Shown: positions 39,068 through 47,608 of the stretch, piece by piece | How positions within the stretch are numbered: position 1 is the first letter of the stretch | How the letters are laid out: each line of letters begins with the position of its first letter | Origin: Dakarella massiliensis | GTDB taxonomy: Bacteria; Pseudomonadota; Gammaproteobacteria; Burkholderiales; Burkholderiaceae_F | Length of the DNA: 64,000 nt | Reading direction: 5' to 3' | Assembly (NCBI RefSeq): GCF_001182045.1 | Contig: NZ_CVTY01000007.1 | Location: 975,149-1,039,148, forward strand | Program-made: the position numbers and the translations under genes | The notes under the pieces: model-generated | Told to the model about the DNA's origin: nothing | The model's input: the letters and a program-made list of their open reading frames with translations, nothing else | The model's database searches: none

Positions 39068-39523
39068 TCAATTCTTTGATACAGCGGGAAGCCGGAGCCA
39101 GATCGTGACGGGACCGTCATTCGTGAGCGAGACTTCCATGTGGGCGCCGAACACGCCTGTCTCGACGGGGATTCCCTCGGCTCTGAGCGCTTCGGTGTAC
39201 TCCTCGTAGAGCGCGCGTCCGAGTTCAGGATCCGCGGCCGGCGTAAAGCTCGGCCGTGTCCCGGACCGGGTATCGGCCGCGAGCGTGAACTGCGAAACGA
39301 CAAGCGCCTCACCCTTCACGTCAGCCAGACTCCGGTTCATCTTCCCCGCCTCATCCTCGAAGATCCGCAGCCGTGCGGTCTTCGACGCGAGACGCTTCGC
39401 GAGATCCGGGGTGTCCCCCTTCTCCGCGCAGAAGAGCACGAGATACCCCCGACCGCACCGGCCGACGGTTTCACCCGCCACCCGGACTTCGGCCTGGGAC
39501 ACTCTCTGAAGAAGCGCGATCAT
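39068..39523 (-). CDS. dtd: D-aminoacyl-tRNA deacylase
   Basis: Dtd removes D-amino acids and glycine mischarged on tRNA. The start is ATG 39523 (MIALLQRVSQAEVRV), giving 151 residues. Conserved segments are VVSQFTLAADTRSGTRPSF and the C-terminal GAHMEVSLTNDGPVTI, with the Gly-Pro that forms the chirality filter. It lies 10 bp downstream of tyrS, a sensible partner since TyrRS can mischarge D-Tyr. Confidence 0.97.
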   Translation of the reverse strand: MIALLQRVSQAEVRVAGETVGRCGRGYLVLFCAEKGDTPDLAKRLASKTARLRIFEDEAGKMNRSLADVKGEALVVSQFTLAADTRSGTRPSFTPAADPELGRALYEEYTEALRAEGIPVETGVFGAHMEVSLTNDGPVTIWLRLPAVSKN

Positions 39524-39533
39524 CGGGCTGCCG

Positions 39534-40796
39534 TTACTTGACGGAAACCTTGGCCCACTTGCGCTTGCCGACCTGAACAATGAAGTTCATGCCGGAGGTG
39601 ATCTTCATCGTGCGGTCAGTCACCTTGTCGCCGCCGATCTTCACACCGCCCTGATCAATGTTGCGGTTGCCTTCAGAAGCGGAGGCAACAAGACCGGCTT
39701 CCTTCAGGAGCTTGCCGAGCGGAATCGAGCCGCCTTCAGCCACCACGGTGACTTCCGGAATGTCTTCCGGCATCTCACCGGACTTGAAGCGGCGGTTGAA
39801 CTCTTCCTCAGCCGCGGCAGCCTCCGCCTCGTTATGGAAGCGGGCAACGATTTCGTGCGCGAGAGCTGCCTTCGCGTCACGCGGGTTGCGGCCCTGGTTC
39901 TGGCACTCGTCCTTGATACGGGCGATTTCCTCGTTGCTCTTCAGCGAGAGGAGGTCGTACCAGTTCCACATCAGATCGTCGGAAATCGACATGACCTTGC
40001 CGAACATGCTGTCGGCGGACTCGGTGATGCCGATGTAGTTGTGCTTCGACTTGCTCATCTTGTTCACGCCGTCGAGGCCGACCAGCAGCGGCATCGTCAG
40101 AATGCACTGCGGTTCCTGGCCGTACTGGCGCTGGAGCTCGCGGCCGACGATGAGGTTGAAGCGCTGGTCAGAGCCGCCGAGCTCGAGGTCAGCGTGAAGC
40201 GCGACCGAGTCGTAGCCCTGCATCAGCGGGTAGAGGAGCTCGTGCATCGCGATCGGCAGGTTTTCACGGAAGCGCTTCGCGAAGTCATCGCGCTCCAGGA
40301 GCCGGGCGAGCGTGTAGCGGGACGCGAGCTGAATCAGGCCCACGGACCCGAGCGCGTTCGACCACTCAGAGTTGTAGCGGACTTCGGTCTTATTCGGATC
40401 GAGAACGTGGCCGGCCTGATCAAGATAGGTTTCAGCGTTCTGCTTGATCTGCTCAAAGGAGAGCGGCGGACGGGTCACGTTGCGGCCCGACGGATCGCCG
40501 ATCGACGCGGTGAAGTCACCCACGAGGAAGATCACGGTGTGGCCGAGATCCTGGAGCTGGCGAAGCTTGTTCAGCACCACCGTGTGGCCCAGATGGATAT
40601 CAGGGGCAGTCGGATCGAGACCGAGCTTGCAGCGCAGCGGCGTCCCGGTTTCTCTTGCCCGTGCCAGTTTCTGCAGAAGCTCATCCTCAATCAAAAGCGT
40701 ATCGGCGCCGCGCTTGATGAGTGCGAGCGCATCCCGGTCTTCCTGAGTTACGGTGTATTTCTTCACCTGATCTGTAGCTTTCTGTTCTTCTGCCAT
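39534..40796 (-). CDS. tyrS: Tyrosyl-tRNA synthetase
   Basis: A class I synthetase that charges tRNA-Tyr. The 420-residue product has the HIGH-type motif [13 protein letters not shown] near 70, the anticodon-stem region, the KMSKS motif [14 protein letters not shown] near 245, and a C-terminal S4 RNA-binding domain ([19 protein letters not shown]... [13 protein letters not shown]). The spacing of the two signatures fits the TyrZ-like subgroup. The leader at 40797-40890 has several small hairpins. Confidence 0.97.
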   Translation of the reverse strand: MAEEQKATDQVKKYTVTQEDRDALALIKRGADTLLIEDELLQKLARARETGTPLRCKLGLDPTAPDIHLGHTVVLNKLRQLQDLGHTVIFLVGDFTASIGDPSGRNVTRPPLSFEQIKQNAETYLDQAGHVLDPNKTEVRYNSEWSNALGSVGLIQLASRYTLARLLERDDFAKRFRENLPIAMHELLYPLMQGYDSVALHADLELGGSDQRFNLIVGRELQRQYGQEPQCILTMPLLVGLDGVNKMSKSKHNYIGITESADSMFGKVMSISDDLMWNWYDLLSLKSNEEIARIKDECQNQGRNPRDAKAALAHEIVARFHNEAEAAAAEEEFNRRFKSGEMPEDIPEVTVVAEGGSIPLGKLLKEAGLVASASEGNRNIDQGGVKIGGDKVTDRTMKITSGMNFIVQVGKRKWAKVSVK

Positions 40797-41183
40797 CGGT
40801 GTATCTAAAGTCCTGTTAACGACCTGTGCCAGGTCTGAATCAAGAGAATAAAAGCCTGTCGGGGCTTATGGTGTGTCCTGCCGGCAGGCCTGCTCAGAGC
40901 GGCCCGCGTCTTATCGCGCCGGGTCCGCCCTCTGGGCGGTGCCTTGTCTTATAGCAGAAAAAGACCGCTCCGGGGCGCTGAGACTCCGGAACGCTTTTTC
41001 TCTCACCCCCTGCCTCTTGCGGCGGGGAGCCCTGAGGAGCGCCCGAAACAGGCTAGATTATCCTCCAAAAAATGTAAAAAAGATTTACATCCGACATTTT
41101 TCTGGTTTCGCTGTCCGGGTTGAGGCATTCCGACTGTTATACTCGGTAGGTTTTCCAATTCATCTAATTATTTCCGTCACTTC
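40797..41183. other. 387-bp divergent intergenic region tyrS / M23 peptidase, rich in hairpins
   Basis: No credible ORF is seen. It contains GACCTG-tgc-CAGGTC (about 40823-40837), a 12-bp palindrome CCTGCCGGCAGG (40877-40888), CCGCCC-tct-GGGCGG (40925-40939), and a terminator-like hairpin flanked by A5 and T5 (40958-40999). Since both flanking genes point away, that terminator has no obvious transcript. A TATACT -10 for the peptidase gene lies at 41138-41143. Confidence 0.6.
40958..40999. terminator. Orphan bidirectional terminator-like hairpin
   Basis: AAAAAG...TCCGG (left) and CCGGA...CTTTTT (right) form an imperfect long stem with T5 on both strands (40995-40999 on plus; 40958-40962 on minus). 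It could end a small RNA in either direction, or attenuate a long tyrS leader. Confidence 0.5.
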
Positions 41184-42629
41184 ATGCTGCCCCACTCGAT
41201 CATCGCCGAGAAGTTTTCCCGCCTCAGGGAAGGTGCAGCTGTGCTTTGCCGGAGGATCCGGGTTACGTGCCGCCGCAGGCACTTCACCCGAGGGCAGATC
41301 GCCGTTGCAGCCATTGTCGCTGCCCTCCCGCTTTCCGCTGCTCTTGCTACCCTGACGGTCAGCACGAGTCCCGAGACGGAACAGGCGCCATCGGCTGCGC
41401 CTGCCGCAGCAGTTGCTCCTGCCGCTCCCCGGGATGCGTCGCTCATTATCAATAATGCTGAGACGGCCTCTTCACTCATGGCCCGCCTTGGCATCAATGA
41501 CCCTGAACTCGAAAAGTTCATCTATTCCAACCCTGACGCCGCGGTTTTCGCTTATCCGAGACGCGGCCAGTTCGCTCTCGCCCGCGTGGCCGGGAACGGT
41601 CAGGTGATCTCCCTCTCGATGTATGTCGAGGGAGCCCGGAACAGAAACATCAAGACCACCATTACCCGTGATGCAAAGGGTCTCACCGTTGCATCCGCTC
41701 CCTTCAAGTTCGACAGCCATAACTCGATGGCCGCGATCCGCGTGGGCCGCTCCTTCGCAGCTGAAGCGCGCGAAGCAGGGGTCCCCTCTGACATCATTGC
41801 AGATGCGAACCGCGTTGAGTACCGCAACAGCCCGCTGCTTCGCAAGGCCGGCCGCGGTGACACCGTGAGCCTGATCTACGAGAACCGCTTCATCGACGGG
41901 CACCTCGTCAGCACCGGCCGCCTCCTCGGTATCGAGCTCCAGCACGGCAAGGAAGTCACCCCGCTCTACTGGTTTGAGGACGGCACGAAGGGCGGCGGTT
42001 ACTACTACGCGAACGGCGAGACGACGGAGCAGACGTTCCGCCGCTATCCGCTGAACTCCTTCCGCATCTCATCCCCGTTCACGACCAGCCGTCGCAATCC
42101 GGTGACCGGACGGGTCCGGGCCCACGAAGGCGTTGACCTTGCTGCTCCTCGGGGCACCCCGGTGTACTCGGTCTCTGACGGCATCATTGAGGCCGCGGAC
42201 AGCTCGCTCTCCGGCTACGGCAACCGAATCGACATCAATCACGGCAACGGCTACTCCACGCGCTACGGCCATCTGAAGGGCTACGCGAAGGGGATCCGTC
42301 CGGGTGTCTTCGTGAAGAAGGGACAGCTGATCGGTTACTGCGGTTCCACCGGTGTTTCCACCGGCCCGCACGTTCACTTCGAGTTCCACGTGAACGGCCG
42401 CCCGGTGAATCCGGTCAAGGTCGCGATCCAGACGAACGCCAGGATTCCGTCCCGGTACTACGCTGCCGCCCGCCCGCGGGTTACCGCGCTCGCGCGTCAG
42501 ATGAAGCAGCTTGACGCGGTGCAGACCGCCTCAAACGGCAAGACGGTTCCCGTGATGAGCGCGGACCAGGTGAAGGCGGCGCTCGCCGCAGCCGACACCC
42601 CGGCCTCCAAGAAGAAACAGCAGGGCTGA
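41184..42629 (+). CDS. M23-family peptidoglycan endopeptidase (MepM-like)
   Basis: A 481-residue membrane-anchored murein hydrolase. About 35 basic N-terminal residues precede a signal anchor (about 36-56). A middle region (about 85-265) has two OapA/LysM-like linker domains typical of MepM relatives. The LytM/M23 domain (about 295-430) has AHEGVDLAAPRGTPVYS (His and Asp zinc ligands) and TGPHVHFEFHVNG (HxH). All zinc ligands are present, so it should be an active DD-endopeptidase rather than a degenerate EnvC-type activator. It precedes anmK, a recycling gene, an arrangement seen in other Burkholderiales. Confidence 0.92.
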   Translation: MLPHSIIAEKFSRLREGAAVLCRRIRVTCRRRHFTRGQIAVAAIVAALPLSAALATLTVSTSPETEQAPSAAPAAAVAPAAPRDASLIINNAETASSLMARLGINDPELEKFIYSNPDAAVFAYPRRGQFALARVAGNGQVISLSMYVEGARNRNIKTTITRDAKGLTVASAPFKFDSHNSMAAIRVGRSFAAEAREAGVPSDIIADANRVEYRNSPLLRKAGRGDTVSLIYENRFIDGHLVSTGRLLGIELQHGKEVTPLYWFEDGTKGGGYYYANGETTEQTFRRYPLNSFRISSPFTTSRRNPVTGRVRAHEGVDLAAPRGTPVYSVSDGIIEAADSSLSGYGNRIDINHGNGYSTRYGHLKGYAKGIRPGVFVKKGQLIGYCGSTGVSTGPHVHFEFHVNGRPVNPVKVAIQTNARIPSRYYAAARPRVTALARQMKQLDAVQTASNGKTVPVMSADQVKAALAAADTPASKKKQQG

Positions 42630-42747
42630 TCCGCGAAAACCGGCCAGCCCCGCATTCAGGCCCTGCCCAGACGCTAAGATATGGCTGAAGGCAGGGCTTT
42701 TTACTGCCTGACAAAAACCTTTTCCTTTCGGACATTCCCCCTTCGCC

Positions 42748-43878
42748 ATGACGACACCCGAATCCTTTATCTGCATCGGCATCATGTCCGGTACGAGTCT
42801 CGACGGCGCGGACGCCGTCGCCGCTGACTTTTCCTCTCCTGTGCCGGTGATACGCGGGCGCGCCCACGAGCCTTTCTCCCCGGAACTCCGGGCCGAGCTC
42901 CTCAGCCTCTGCGCCCCGGGTGAGAATGAAATCGAGCGATCCGGGGCCGCCTCGGTGAAACTCGCCCAGTGCTACGCGAAGGCGGTTGAGTCCCTTCTCG
43001 CCTCAAGCCGCATCCCGCGGGAAGAAATCCGCGCGGTGGGGGCGCACGGGCAGACGATCCGCCACTGTCCCGATCAGCACTTTTCGATCCAGCTGAATTA
43101 CCCCGCGCTCCTCGCGGAGCTCACGGGGATCGATGTGGTGTCTGACTTCCGAAGTGCGGATCTCGCGGCCGGCGGCCAGGGCGCTCCGCTCGTCCCGGCG
43201 TTTCATGCCCGGGCCTTCCGCTCTGACACCTTCCGCGTGATCGCCAATATCGGGGGCATCGCGAACCTGACGATCCTTCCCCCGATCTCATCCGGCGCTC
43301 CTGTCGCGGGCTTTGACTGCGGTCCGGGGAATATGCTGATGGACGCCTGGTGCTTCCAGAGAACCGGGCGCTTCTATGACGAAGACGGCGCCTGGGCGAA
43401 GAGCGGGCTTCCGCAGCCGGACCTGCTCTCCTCGCTCCTCTCAGACCCCTACTTCAGCCTTCCGCCGCCGAAGAGCACGGGGCGCGAGCGCTTCAGTCTC
43501 AGCTGGCTGAAGTCCCATATCGCGCAGTGCGGAAACCGCCTCATGCGGACGCGTGACGTGCAGGCCACGCTTCTCAGGCTGACGTCACAAAGCCTCGCCG
43601 AAGCCGTGATCCGCTACGCACCGGCCGCGGAAGAGGTGTATCTCTGCGGCGGAGGAGCGCTGAACCCAGCGCTGCGGGAAGACATCGCGCGGCTCCTCGC
43701 CACGCAGCACGTCGGAACGACTTCCGAGCTCGGCATTCCGCCGATGGATGTCGAGGGGCTGGCGTTTGCCTGGCTCACCTACGCGCGGCTCGCCGGAATT
43801 CCGGGAAACTGTCCGGACGTGACGGGGGCCGCGGGCAGCCGGGTCCTTGGGGCGCTTTATCCGGCACCCCGGAAATAA
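42748..43878 (+). CDS. anmK: Anhydro-N-acetylmuramic acid kinase
   Basis: AnmK opens and phosphorylates 1,6-anhydro-MurNAc released during wall turnover, giving MurNAc-6-phosphate for recycling. The 376-residue product has CIGIMSGTSLDGADAV, VGAHGQTIRH, IANIGGIANLTIL, GFDCGPGNMLMDAW and the C-terminal VYLCGGGALNPAL. It lies 118 bp after the M23 hydrolase gene. Its stop codon overlaps the uridine-tract bases of the opposite erpA terminator. Confidence 0.97.
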   Translation: MTTPESFICIGIMSGTSLDGADAVAADFSSPVPVIRGRAHEPFSPELRAELLSLCAPGENEIERSGAASVKLAQCYAKAVESLLASSRIPREEIRAVGAHGQTIRHCPDQHFSIQLNYPALLAELTGIDVVSDFRSADLAAGGQGAPLVPAFHARAFRSDTFRVIANIGGIANLTILPPISSGAPVAGFDCGPGNMLMDAWCFQRTGRFYDEDGAWAKSGLPQPDLLSSLLSDPYFSLPPPKSTGRERFSLSWLKSHIAQCGNRLMRTRDVQATLLRLTSQSLAEAVIRYAPAAEEVYLCGGGALNPALREDIARLLATQHVGTTSELGIPPMDVEGLAFAWLTYARLAGIPGNCPDVTGAAGSRVLGALYPAPRK

Positions 43879-43914
43879 AAAAGAACCTGAAGCAGCACTC
43901 TGCCTCAGGCTCTC
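43876..43914 (-). terminator. Intrinsic terminator of erpA
   Basis: On the minus strand a stem of the type CCTGAGGCAG / CTGCTTCAGG is followed by TTCTTTTTTTATTT. The uridine run lies over the anmK stop codon. Confidence 0.85.
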
Positions 43915-43925
43915 TTCACCGTAAA

Positions 43926-43956
43926 CGCGCCGGGCGGTATATCCGTCCGGCGTTTT
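43926..43956 (+). terminator. Intrinsic terminator of anmK
   Basis: CGCCGGGCGG, loop TATAT, CCGTCCGGCG (one G-T pair), then TTTTT. It lies 50 bp past the anmK stop and next to the erpA terminator, forming a back-to-back pair for the convergent genes. Confidence 0.88.
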
Positions 43957-43967
43957 TCCGCGCGGTA

Positions 43968-44372
43968 TCAGACGTTGAACGAAGAACCGCAGCCGCAGGT
44001 CGTCGTGGCGTTTGGGTTCTTGATCACGAACTGCTTGCCGTCAAGATCATCCTTGAAGTCGACCGACGCGCCCACCAGGTACTGGTAGCTCATCGAGTCA
44101 ACGAGGAACGTCACATCACCCTTCACGATGCGGGTGTCGTCGTCCTCAGCCTTCTCCACGAACTCAAATCCGTACTGGAAGCCTGAGCAGCCGCCGCCCT
44201 GAACGAAGATACGAAGCATCAGATTCACATCGGGATTCTTCTTCTTTTCTTCATCGAGGAGCCCCTTCACGGCATCCACAGCGGCATCGCTGAACTGGAT
44301 CGGGTCGGGCATCGCGGCGAAATCCGGAACTTCGCCTTCAGTATTCTGCGCAACAGCTTTTTCCTCAGCCAT
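43968..44372 (-). CDS. erpA: Iron-sulfur cluster insertion protein ErpA (A-type carrier)
   Basis: ErpA delivers Fe-S clusters to apo-enzymes, notably those of isoprenoid synthesis. The 134-residue product has a 20-residue acidic N-terminal extension, then [33 protein letters not shown] (first Cys) and the C-terminal [14 protein letters not shown] (CxC pair). These are the three cluster ligands of the family. IscA is the main alternative; the CGCGSSF end and the place next to anmK and rpsI fit ErpA. Confidence 0.94.
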   Translation of the reverse strand: MAEEKAVAQNTEGEVPDFAAMPDPIQFSDAAVDAVKGLLDEEKKKNPDVNLMLRIFVQGGGCSGFQYGFEFVEKAEDDDTRIVKGDVTFLVDSMSYQYLVGASVDFKDDLDGKQFVIKNPNATTTCGCGSSFNV

Positions 44373-44565
44373 ATCTCTCTTAATTCCTGTATTCGTCGTA
44401 CTGCTGTTTCCGGTCTGCTGGCCAGGCCAATATTCTGCGTCCGACGGAAACCTGCCCTCGGGGGATCTCGAGGGAATCTCTTGTAAAACTGCGTGCTAAT
44501 AATATCAGTTCCCCGGAAAGACCATGAGGCTTTGTCGGGTATTCTGGCCGCGGCACGCCGCGGAT

Positions 44566-44595
44566 AAAAAAAACGCACCCGAAGGTGCGTTTTTT
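44566..44595 (-). terminator. Intrinsic terminator of rplM-rpsI
   Basis: CGCACC-cgaa-GGTGCG flanked by A-run and T-run on both sides (44566-44573 and 44590-44595). It is symmetric, so it may work in both directions; rpsI ends about 70 bp upstream. Confidence 0.9.
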
Positions 44596-44660
44596 CTCTG
44601 CCGGGAGTCCGGAGAGAAGCCGCACTGAGCGGCCCCGGTACCGGATTCCGGAGAAGCGTA

Positions 44661-45053
44661 TTAGCGCTTGGAGAACTGCTTCGCGCGGCGGGCCTTGCGC
44701 AGACCAACCTTCTTACGTTCGACTTCACGAGCATCGCGCGTGATCAGGCCGGCGTGAGAAAGCGTGGGCTTGAGGGCGGCGTCGTAGTCAACGAGAGCGC
44801 GGGCAATACCGTGGCGGATGGCGCCGGACTGGCCGGTTTCACCGCCGCCGCTGACGTTAGCCATCACGTCGAAAGCTTCAGCGTTCTCAGTAAGAACGAG
44901 CGGCTGACGAACGACCATGATGCTCGTTTCGCGGTGGAAGTAGTTGGCGATATCACGACCGTTGATGACGATCTTGCCGGAACCCTTCTTCAGGAAGACA
45001 CGGGCGACGGAGCTCTTGCGACGGCCAGTGCCGTAGTTGTAATTACCGATCAT
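44661..45053 (-). CDS. rpsI: 30S ribosomal protein S9
   Basis: S9 binds 16S rRNA in the 30S head; its C-terminal tail touches the P-site tRNA. The 130-residue product reads [20 protein letters not shown] at the start and ends [14 protein letters not shown], the universal KRRK-type tail. Of two adjacent ATGs I choose 45053 because GAGG is then 7 nt upstream. rplM ends 9 bp before. Confidence 0.99.
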   Translation of the reverse strand: MIGNYNYGTGRRKSSVARVFLKKGSGKIVINGRDIANYFHRETSIMVVRQPLVLTENAEAFDVMANVSGGGETGQSGAIRHGIARALVDYDAALKPTLSHAGLITRDAREVERKKVGLRKARRAKQFSKR

Positions 45054-45062
45054 CATTCAACC

Positions 45063-45491
45063 TCAGATATCCAGAACCTTGGGCTGCTGCGCGGTATGCG
45101 GGTGCTCAGCACCGGCGTAGACGTGCAGCTTCTTGATCATGGCATAGCCAAGCGGGCCGTGGGGCAGCATGCCCTTGACAGCCTTCTCAAGAACGCGACC
45201 CGGATACTTTTCCTGCATCAGACGATAAGAAGTCTCGTAGATGCCGCCCGGGATCATGGTGTGGCGATAATACTTCTTCTTCTCTTCCTTGCCACCAGTA
45301 ACGACGATCTTGTCAGCGTTAATGACGACAATGTTGTCACCCGTATCAACGTGGGGAGTGTATTCGGGCTTGTGCTTGCCACGCAAGCGCAGCGCGATTT
45401 CGCTAGCAAGGCGGCCGAGCACCTTACCGGATGCATCAACCACGTACCATTCGCGCTTAACCTCAGCCGGCTTTGCCGAGAAGGTCTTCAT
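45063..45491 (-). CDS. rplM: 50S ribosomal protein L13
   Basis: L13 is an early-assembly 50S protein. The start is ATG 45491 ([20 protein letters not shown]), giving 142 residues, the usual length. Conserved segments include [35 protein letters not shown] and [21 protein letters not shown]. It is followed by rpsI in the universal pair. The long leader may host autoregulation. Confidence 0.99.
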   Translation of the reverse strand: MKTFSAKPAEVKREWYVVDASGKVLGRLASEIALRLRGKHKPEYTPHVDTGDNIVVINADKIVVTGGKEEKKKYYRHTMIPGGIYETSYRLMQEKYPGRVLEKAVKGMLPHGPLGYAMIKKLHVYAGAEHPHTAQQPKVLDI

Positions 45492-45811
45492 TTGCGATTC
45501 ACCTATATTCAGGAACTTGGTGCGGCATGGCGTCCGCGCCAAAAAGATTAAAAACAGTCTTGAGGAACAGTTTCCTCAGAGCGTCTAGCTTCCCCGCTCC
45601 GCTGCGGCATCCGGTGTTGCAACACTGGACAGTGAGCTGTCCGCGGGGATAATTAACTGCCTACCCGACCGGGCAAGTGGAATTGGGGCAAGCACACAGC
45701 CAGTGGACAGTCAAGGCGCGAATTTTACAATAAAACTGCGCCTCTTGTCTAGCCGGCTTTTTTTAAAACCGCTCCAGGATTCCGCTCTCCGGCCGCGCGC
45801 GGCCGTTTTCC
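45492..45811 (-). promoter_or_regulatory. 320-bp leader/intergenic region of rplM-rpsI with several inverted repeats
   Basis: No ORF is seen. On the minus strand, in order of transcription: an imperfect palindrome GGCGC..TTTTA/TAAAA..GCGCC (45715-45742); GGACAG-tgag-CTGTCC (45627-45642); GTGTTGCAACAC (45614-45625); TGAGGAA-cagt-TTCCTCA (45561-45578), followed shortly by TTTTTAATCTTTTT. TGGACAGT occurs twice as a direct repeat (45626-45633, 45703-45710). The last hairpin with its U-rich follow-up resembles an attenuator or an L13 binding site. The exact promoter was not resolved. Confidence 0.45.
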
Positions 45812-46471
45812 TTACTCAGCCTTATCGGCCTTAGCGGCGGGAGCGTCGGCTTCCGCTTCAGAAGCTTCGACTTCTTCAGTCTCGTCTTCTTCGTAATCGT
45901 CTTCAGCCGTGTCTTCCACGTCTTCGGCGGTTTCAGCTTCAGCGGCGAGCTTTTCCTCGGCGGCCTCAGCGGCACGTTCCTTCACCTTGCGGGTGAGTTC
46001 GATCACGAGGCGCAGGGCGTCATTCACGTCCTTCGCGGTCGGGAAGAAAGCAGCGACTTCGCTGTCGATCTTCACAATCTGACGCTTGCTGTAGTCTTCG
46101 CGATCCTGGAAGCGGCCTTCACCGAAAGCGCGGGCGCGGGGACCGGTCTTCGAGCTGTAACGGTCGTCGCGGTTGAAACGCGGACGATCACCGAAACGCG
46201 GACGGTCGTCGCGGTTGAAGCGCGGACGGTCACCGCCGAAGCGGCGGTCGCCGCCTTCAAAGCGGTTTTCACGGTTGAAACGGGGACGGTCATCACCAAA
46301 ACGGTCTTCGCGGTTGAAACGCGGGCGGTCATTGCCGAAGCGGTCTTCGCGATTGAAGCGCGGGCGGTCTTCACCGAAGCGGCGGTCGGAACGGTCAGAA
46401 TTCCATTCACGGCGTCCGCCGAAGCCTTCACGGTGAGAGTCACGATTTTCCCAGGGCTTACGATCCATCAT
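45812..46471 (-). CDS. Arg-rich DRPRFNR-repeat protein with acidic tail, unknown function
   Basis: I do not recognise this 219-residue protein. Residues 1-30 are charged (MMDRKPWENRDSHREG). Residues 31-107 are a low-complexity array with five copies of DRPRFNR (starting at 35, 48, 61, 81, 96), mostly joined by EDRFG(N/D). Residues about 128-172 look folded and helical (SKRQIVKIDSEVAAFFPTAK, ALRLVIELTRKVKERA). Residues 176-205 are very acidic. No signal peptide or membrane helix is seen. The Arg/Phe/Asn-rich repeat resembles RNA-binding, condensate-prone disordered tails. The location between the L13-S9 operon and divergent hpf hints at a ribosome-linked role, but that is inference. AAGG lies 9 nt before ATG 46471; a second ATG follows. 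Confidence 0.75.
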   Translation of the reverse strand: MMDRKPWENRDSHREGFGGRREWNSDRSDRRFGEDRPRFNREDRFGNDRPRFNREDRFGDDRPRFNRENRFEGGDRRFGGDRPRFNRDDRPRFGDRPRFNRDDRYSSKTGPRARAFGEGRFQDREDYSKRQIVKIDSEVAAFFPTAKDVNDALRLVIELTRKVKERAAEAAEEKLAAEAETAEDVEDTAEDDYEEDETEEVEASEAEADAPAAKADKAE

Positions 46472-46545
46472 TTCTATAATCCTTATTAATCAGTATGTTA
46501 ATTTTTCAGTATGCTCGTCGAGCGAAATTTGAAAATTAATTATTT

Positions 46546-46562
46546 TTAAACTGCAGTTAAAT
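46546..46562. promoter_or_regulatory. Near-palindrome in the AT-rich divergent region before hpf
   Basis: TTTAAACTGCAGTTAAA, with a perfect AACTGCAGTT core, lies in the 226-bp AT-rich gap (46472-46697) between the repeat-protein gene and hpf. It could be an operator shared by both, but no partner is known. The rest of the gap shows no ORF. Confidence 0.3.
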
Positions 46563-46697
46563 AAATGCGCTTTTTTCGGTTGCGCGGGCTACACTATCTA
46601 TAGCGGAGACCGAATTCAAAGACCGATTCAGTTACTGAAAAGCTATTTGAAAGGGTTTGCGCCATAACACTTGCTTCTATAAAAAAGGAGGTCTCAC

Positions 46698-47003
46698 ATG
46701 CTTCAGACGCCTCAGGTTGTTTTCCACGGCATTTCTCGTTCTCCAGCAGTCGAGGCTGCTATCAACGAAAAAGTTGAAGCTTTAACTAAATTTGACAGCC
46801 GCCTTGGTGCTGTCAGGGCAACGATTTCACTGGACGGACATCAGACGACCAATGAGTTCAATGTGCGCCTTGATTTCGTCACTTCCGGCAAAAACGTTGT
46901 TATTAACCGTAAGGGCACCGATGTTATTGCTGCCCTCAATGAGGCCTTCGATATAGCGGAACGTTCCATTAAGGAAGAAGCCGCGAAACTGCGTCAGCCG
47001 TAA
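46698..47003 (+). CDS. hpf: Ribosome hibernation factor HPF/RaiA family (short form)
   Basis: A 101-residue protein of the RaiA/HPF fold, which binds the 30S decoding centre and silences idle ribosomes. It reads VVFHGISRSPAVEAAINEKVEAL at the start and ends NEAFDIAERSIKEEAAKLRQP. The length is that of the short HPF, without the dimerising C-terminal domain of the long form. The very strong AAAAAAGGAGG ribosome site is 8 nt upstream. Unusually for a proteobacterium, no rpoN, ptsN or hprK lies next to it. Confidence 0.9.
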   Translation: MLQTPQVVFHGISRSPAVEAAINEKVEALTKFDSRLGAVRATISLDGHQTTNEFNVRLDFVTSGKNVVINRKGTDVIAALNEAFDIAERSIKEEAAKLRQP

Positions 47004-47028
47004 ATCACCTTAGCTGACTCAGTAGGTC

Positions 47029-47061
47029 AAGAGCCGTCCAATTCCGGGCGGCTCTTTTTTT
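47029..47061 (+). terminator. Intrinsic terminator of hpf
   Basis: AGAGCCGTCC (47030-47039), loop AATTCC, GGGCGGCTCT (47046-47055), followed by T7. A 10-bp stem 27 bp after the stop. Confidence 0.93.
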
Positions 47062-47090
47062 ACCCGGGGTCAAGTATACCTTTTCCGGAT

Positions 47091-47120
47091 AAAACAAAGG
47101 GAGCCCATTCTTGAGCTCCC
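47091..47120 (-). terminator. Terminator of the tRNA array
   Basis: On the minus strand GGGAGC...GCTCCC followed by TTTGTTTT lies just past the 3' end of tRNA-Glu. Confidence 0.75.
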
Positions 47121-47128
47121 AGTGTTAA

Positions 47129-47204
47129 TGGCGTCCCCAAGCAGATTCGAACTGCTGTACCGACCGTGAAAGGGTCGTGTCCTAGGCCTCTAGACGATGG
47201 GGAC
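47129..47204 (-). tRNA. tRNA-Glu (anticodon TTC)
   Basis: A 76-nt cloverleaf on the minus strand: acceptor GTCCCC/GGGGAC, anticodon loop CTTTCAC (TTC), T-loop GTTCGAATC and an encoded CCA end. It is the last of three tandem tRNAs. Confidence 0.97.
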
Positions 47205-47215
47205 CTTTTAAATTT

Positions 47216-47291
<76 letters not shown>

Positions 47292-47415
47292 AAAAAGAAT
47301 CAGTATTATATCTATCTCTGAGATAAAAAGCAAGTGATCAGCGGAAACGCTTACTGCTGTCTTTCTCTCGATAAGAAGGGGTTTCTGTCGTCAGGCAGAA
47401 GCTCCAAAAAATCCG

Positions 47416-47491
<76 letters not shown>

Positions 47492-47608
47492 ACAGAGGAT
47501 TGACATTATATGGGGGATTTTTTGAAATAGCAAGTTTTTTGAAAAATATTTTTGGACTCCCTCTTTTTTCCTTTTCCTCCCGTCTCTTAGAGAGGTTAAT
47601 CTTTCGCT

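Noticed and set aside
40797..41003. T-box leader upstream of tyrS
   Set aside because: No T-box sequence or antiterminator arrangement is visible, and T-boxes are rare outside Gram-positives.
46150..46400. CRISPR-like regular repeats
   Set aside because: The repeats are in frame, encode DRPRFNR units and have no unique spacers; they are coding repeats.
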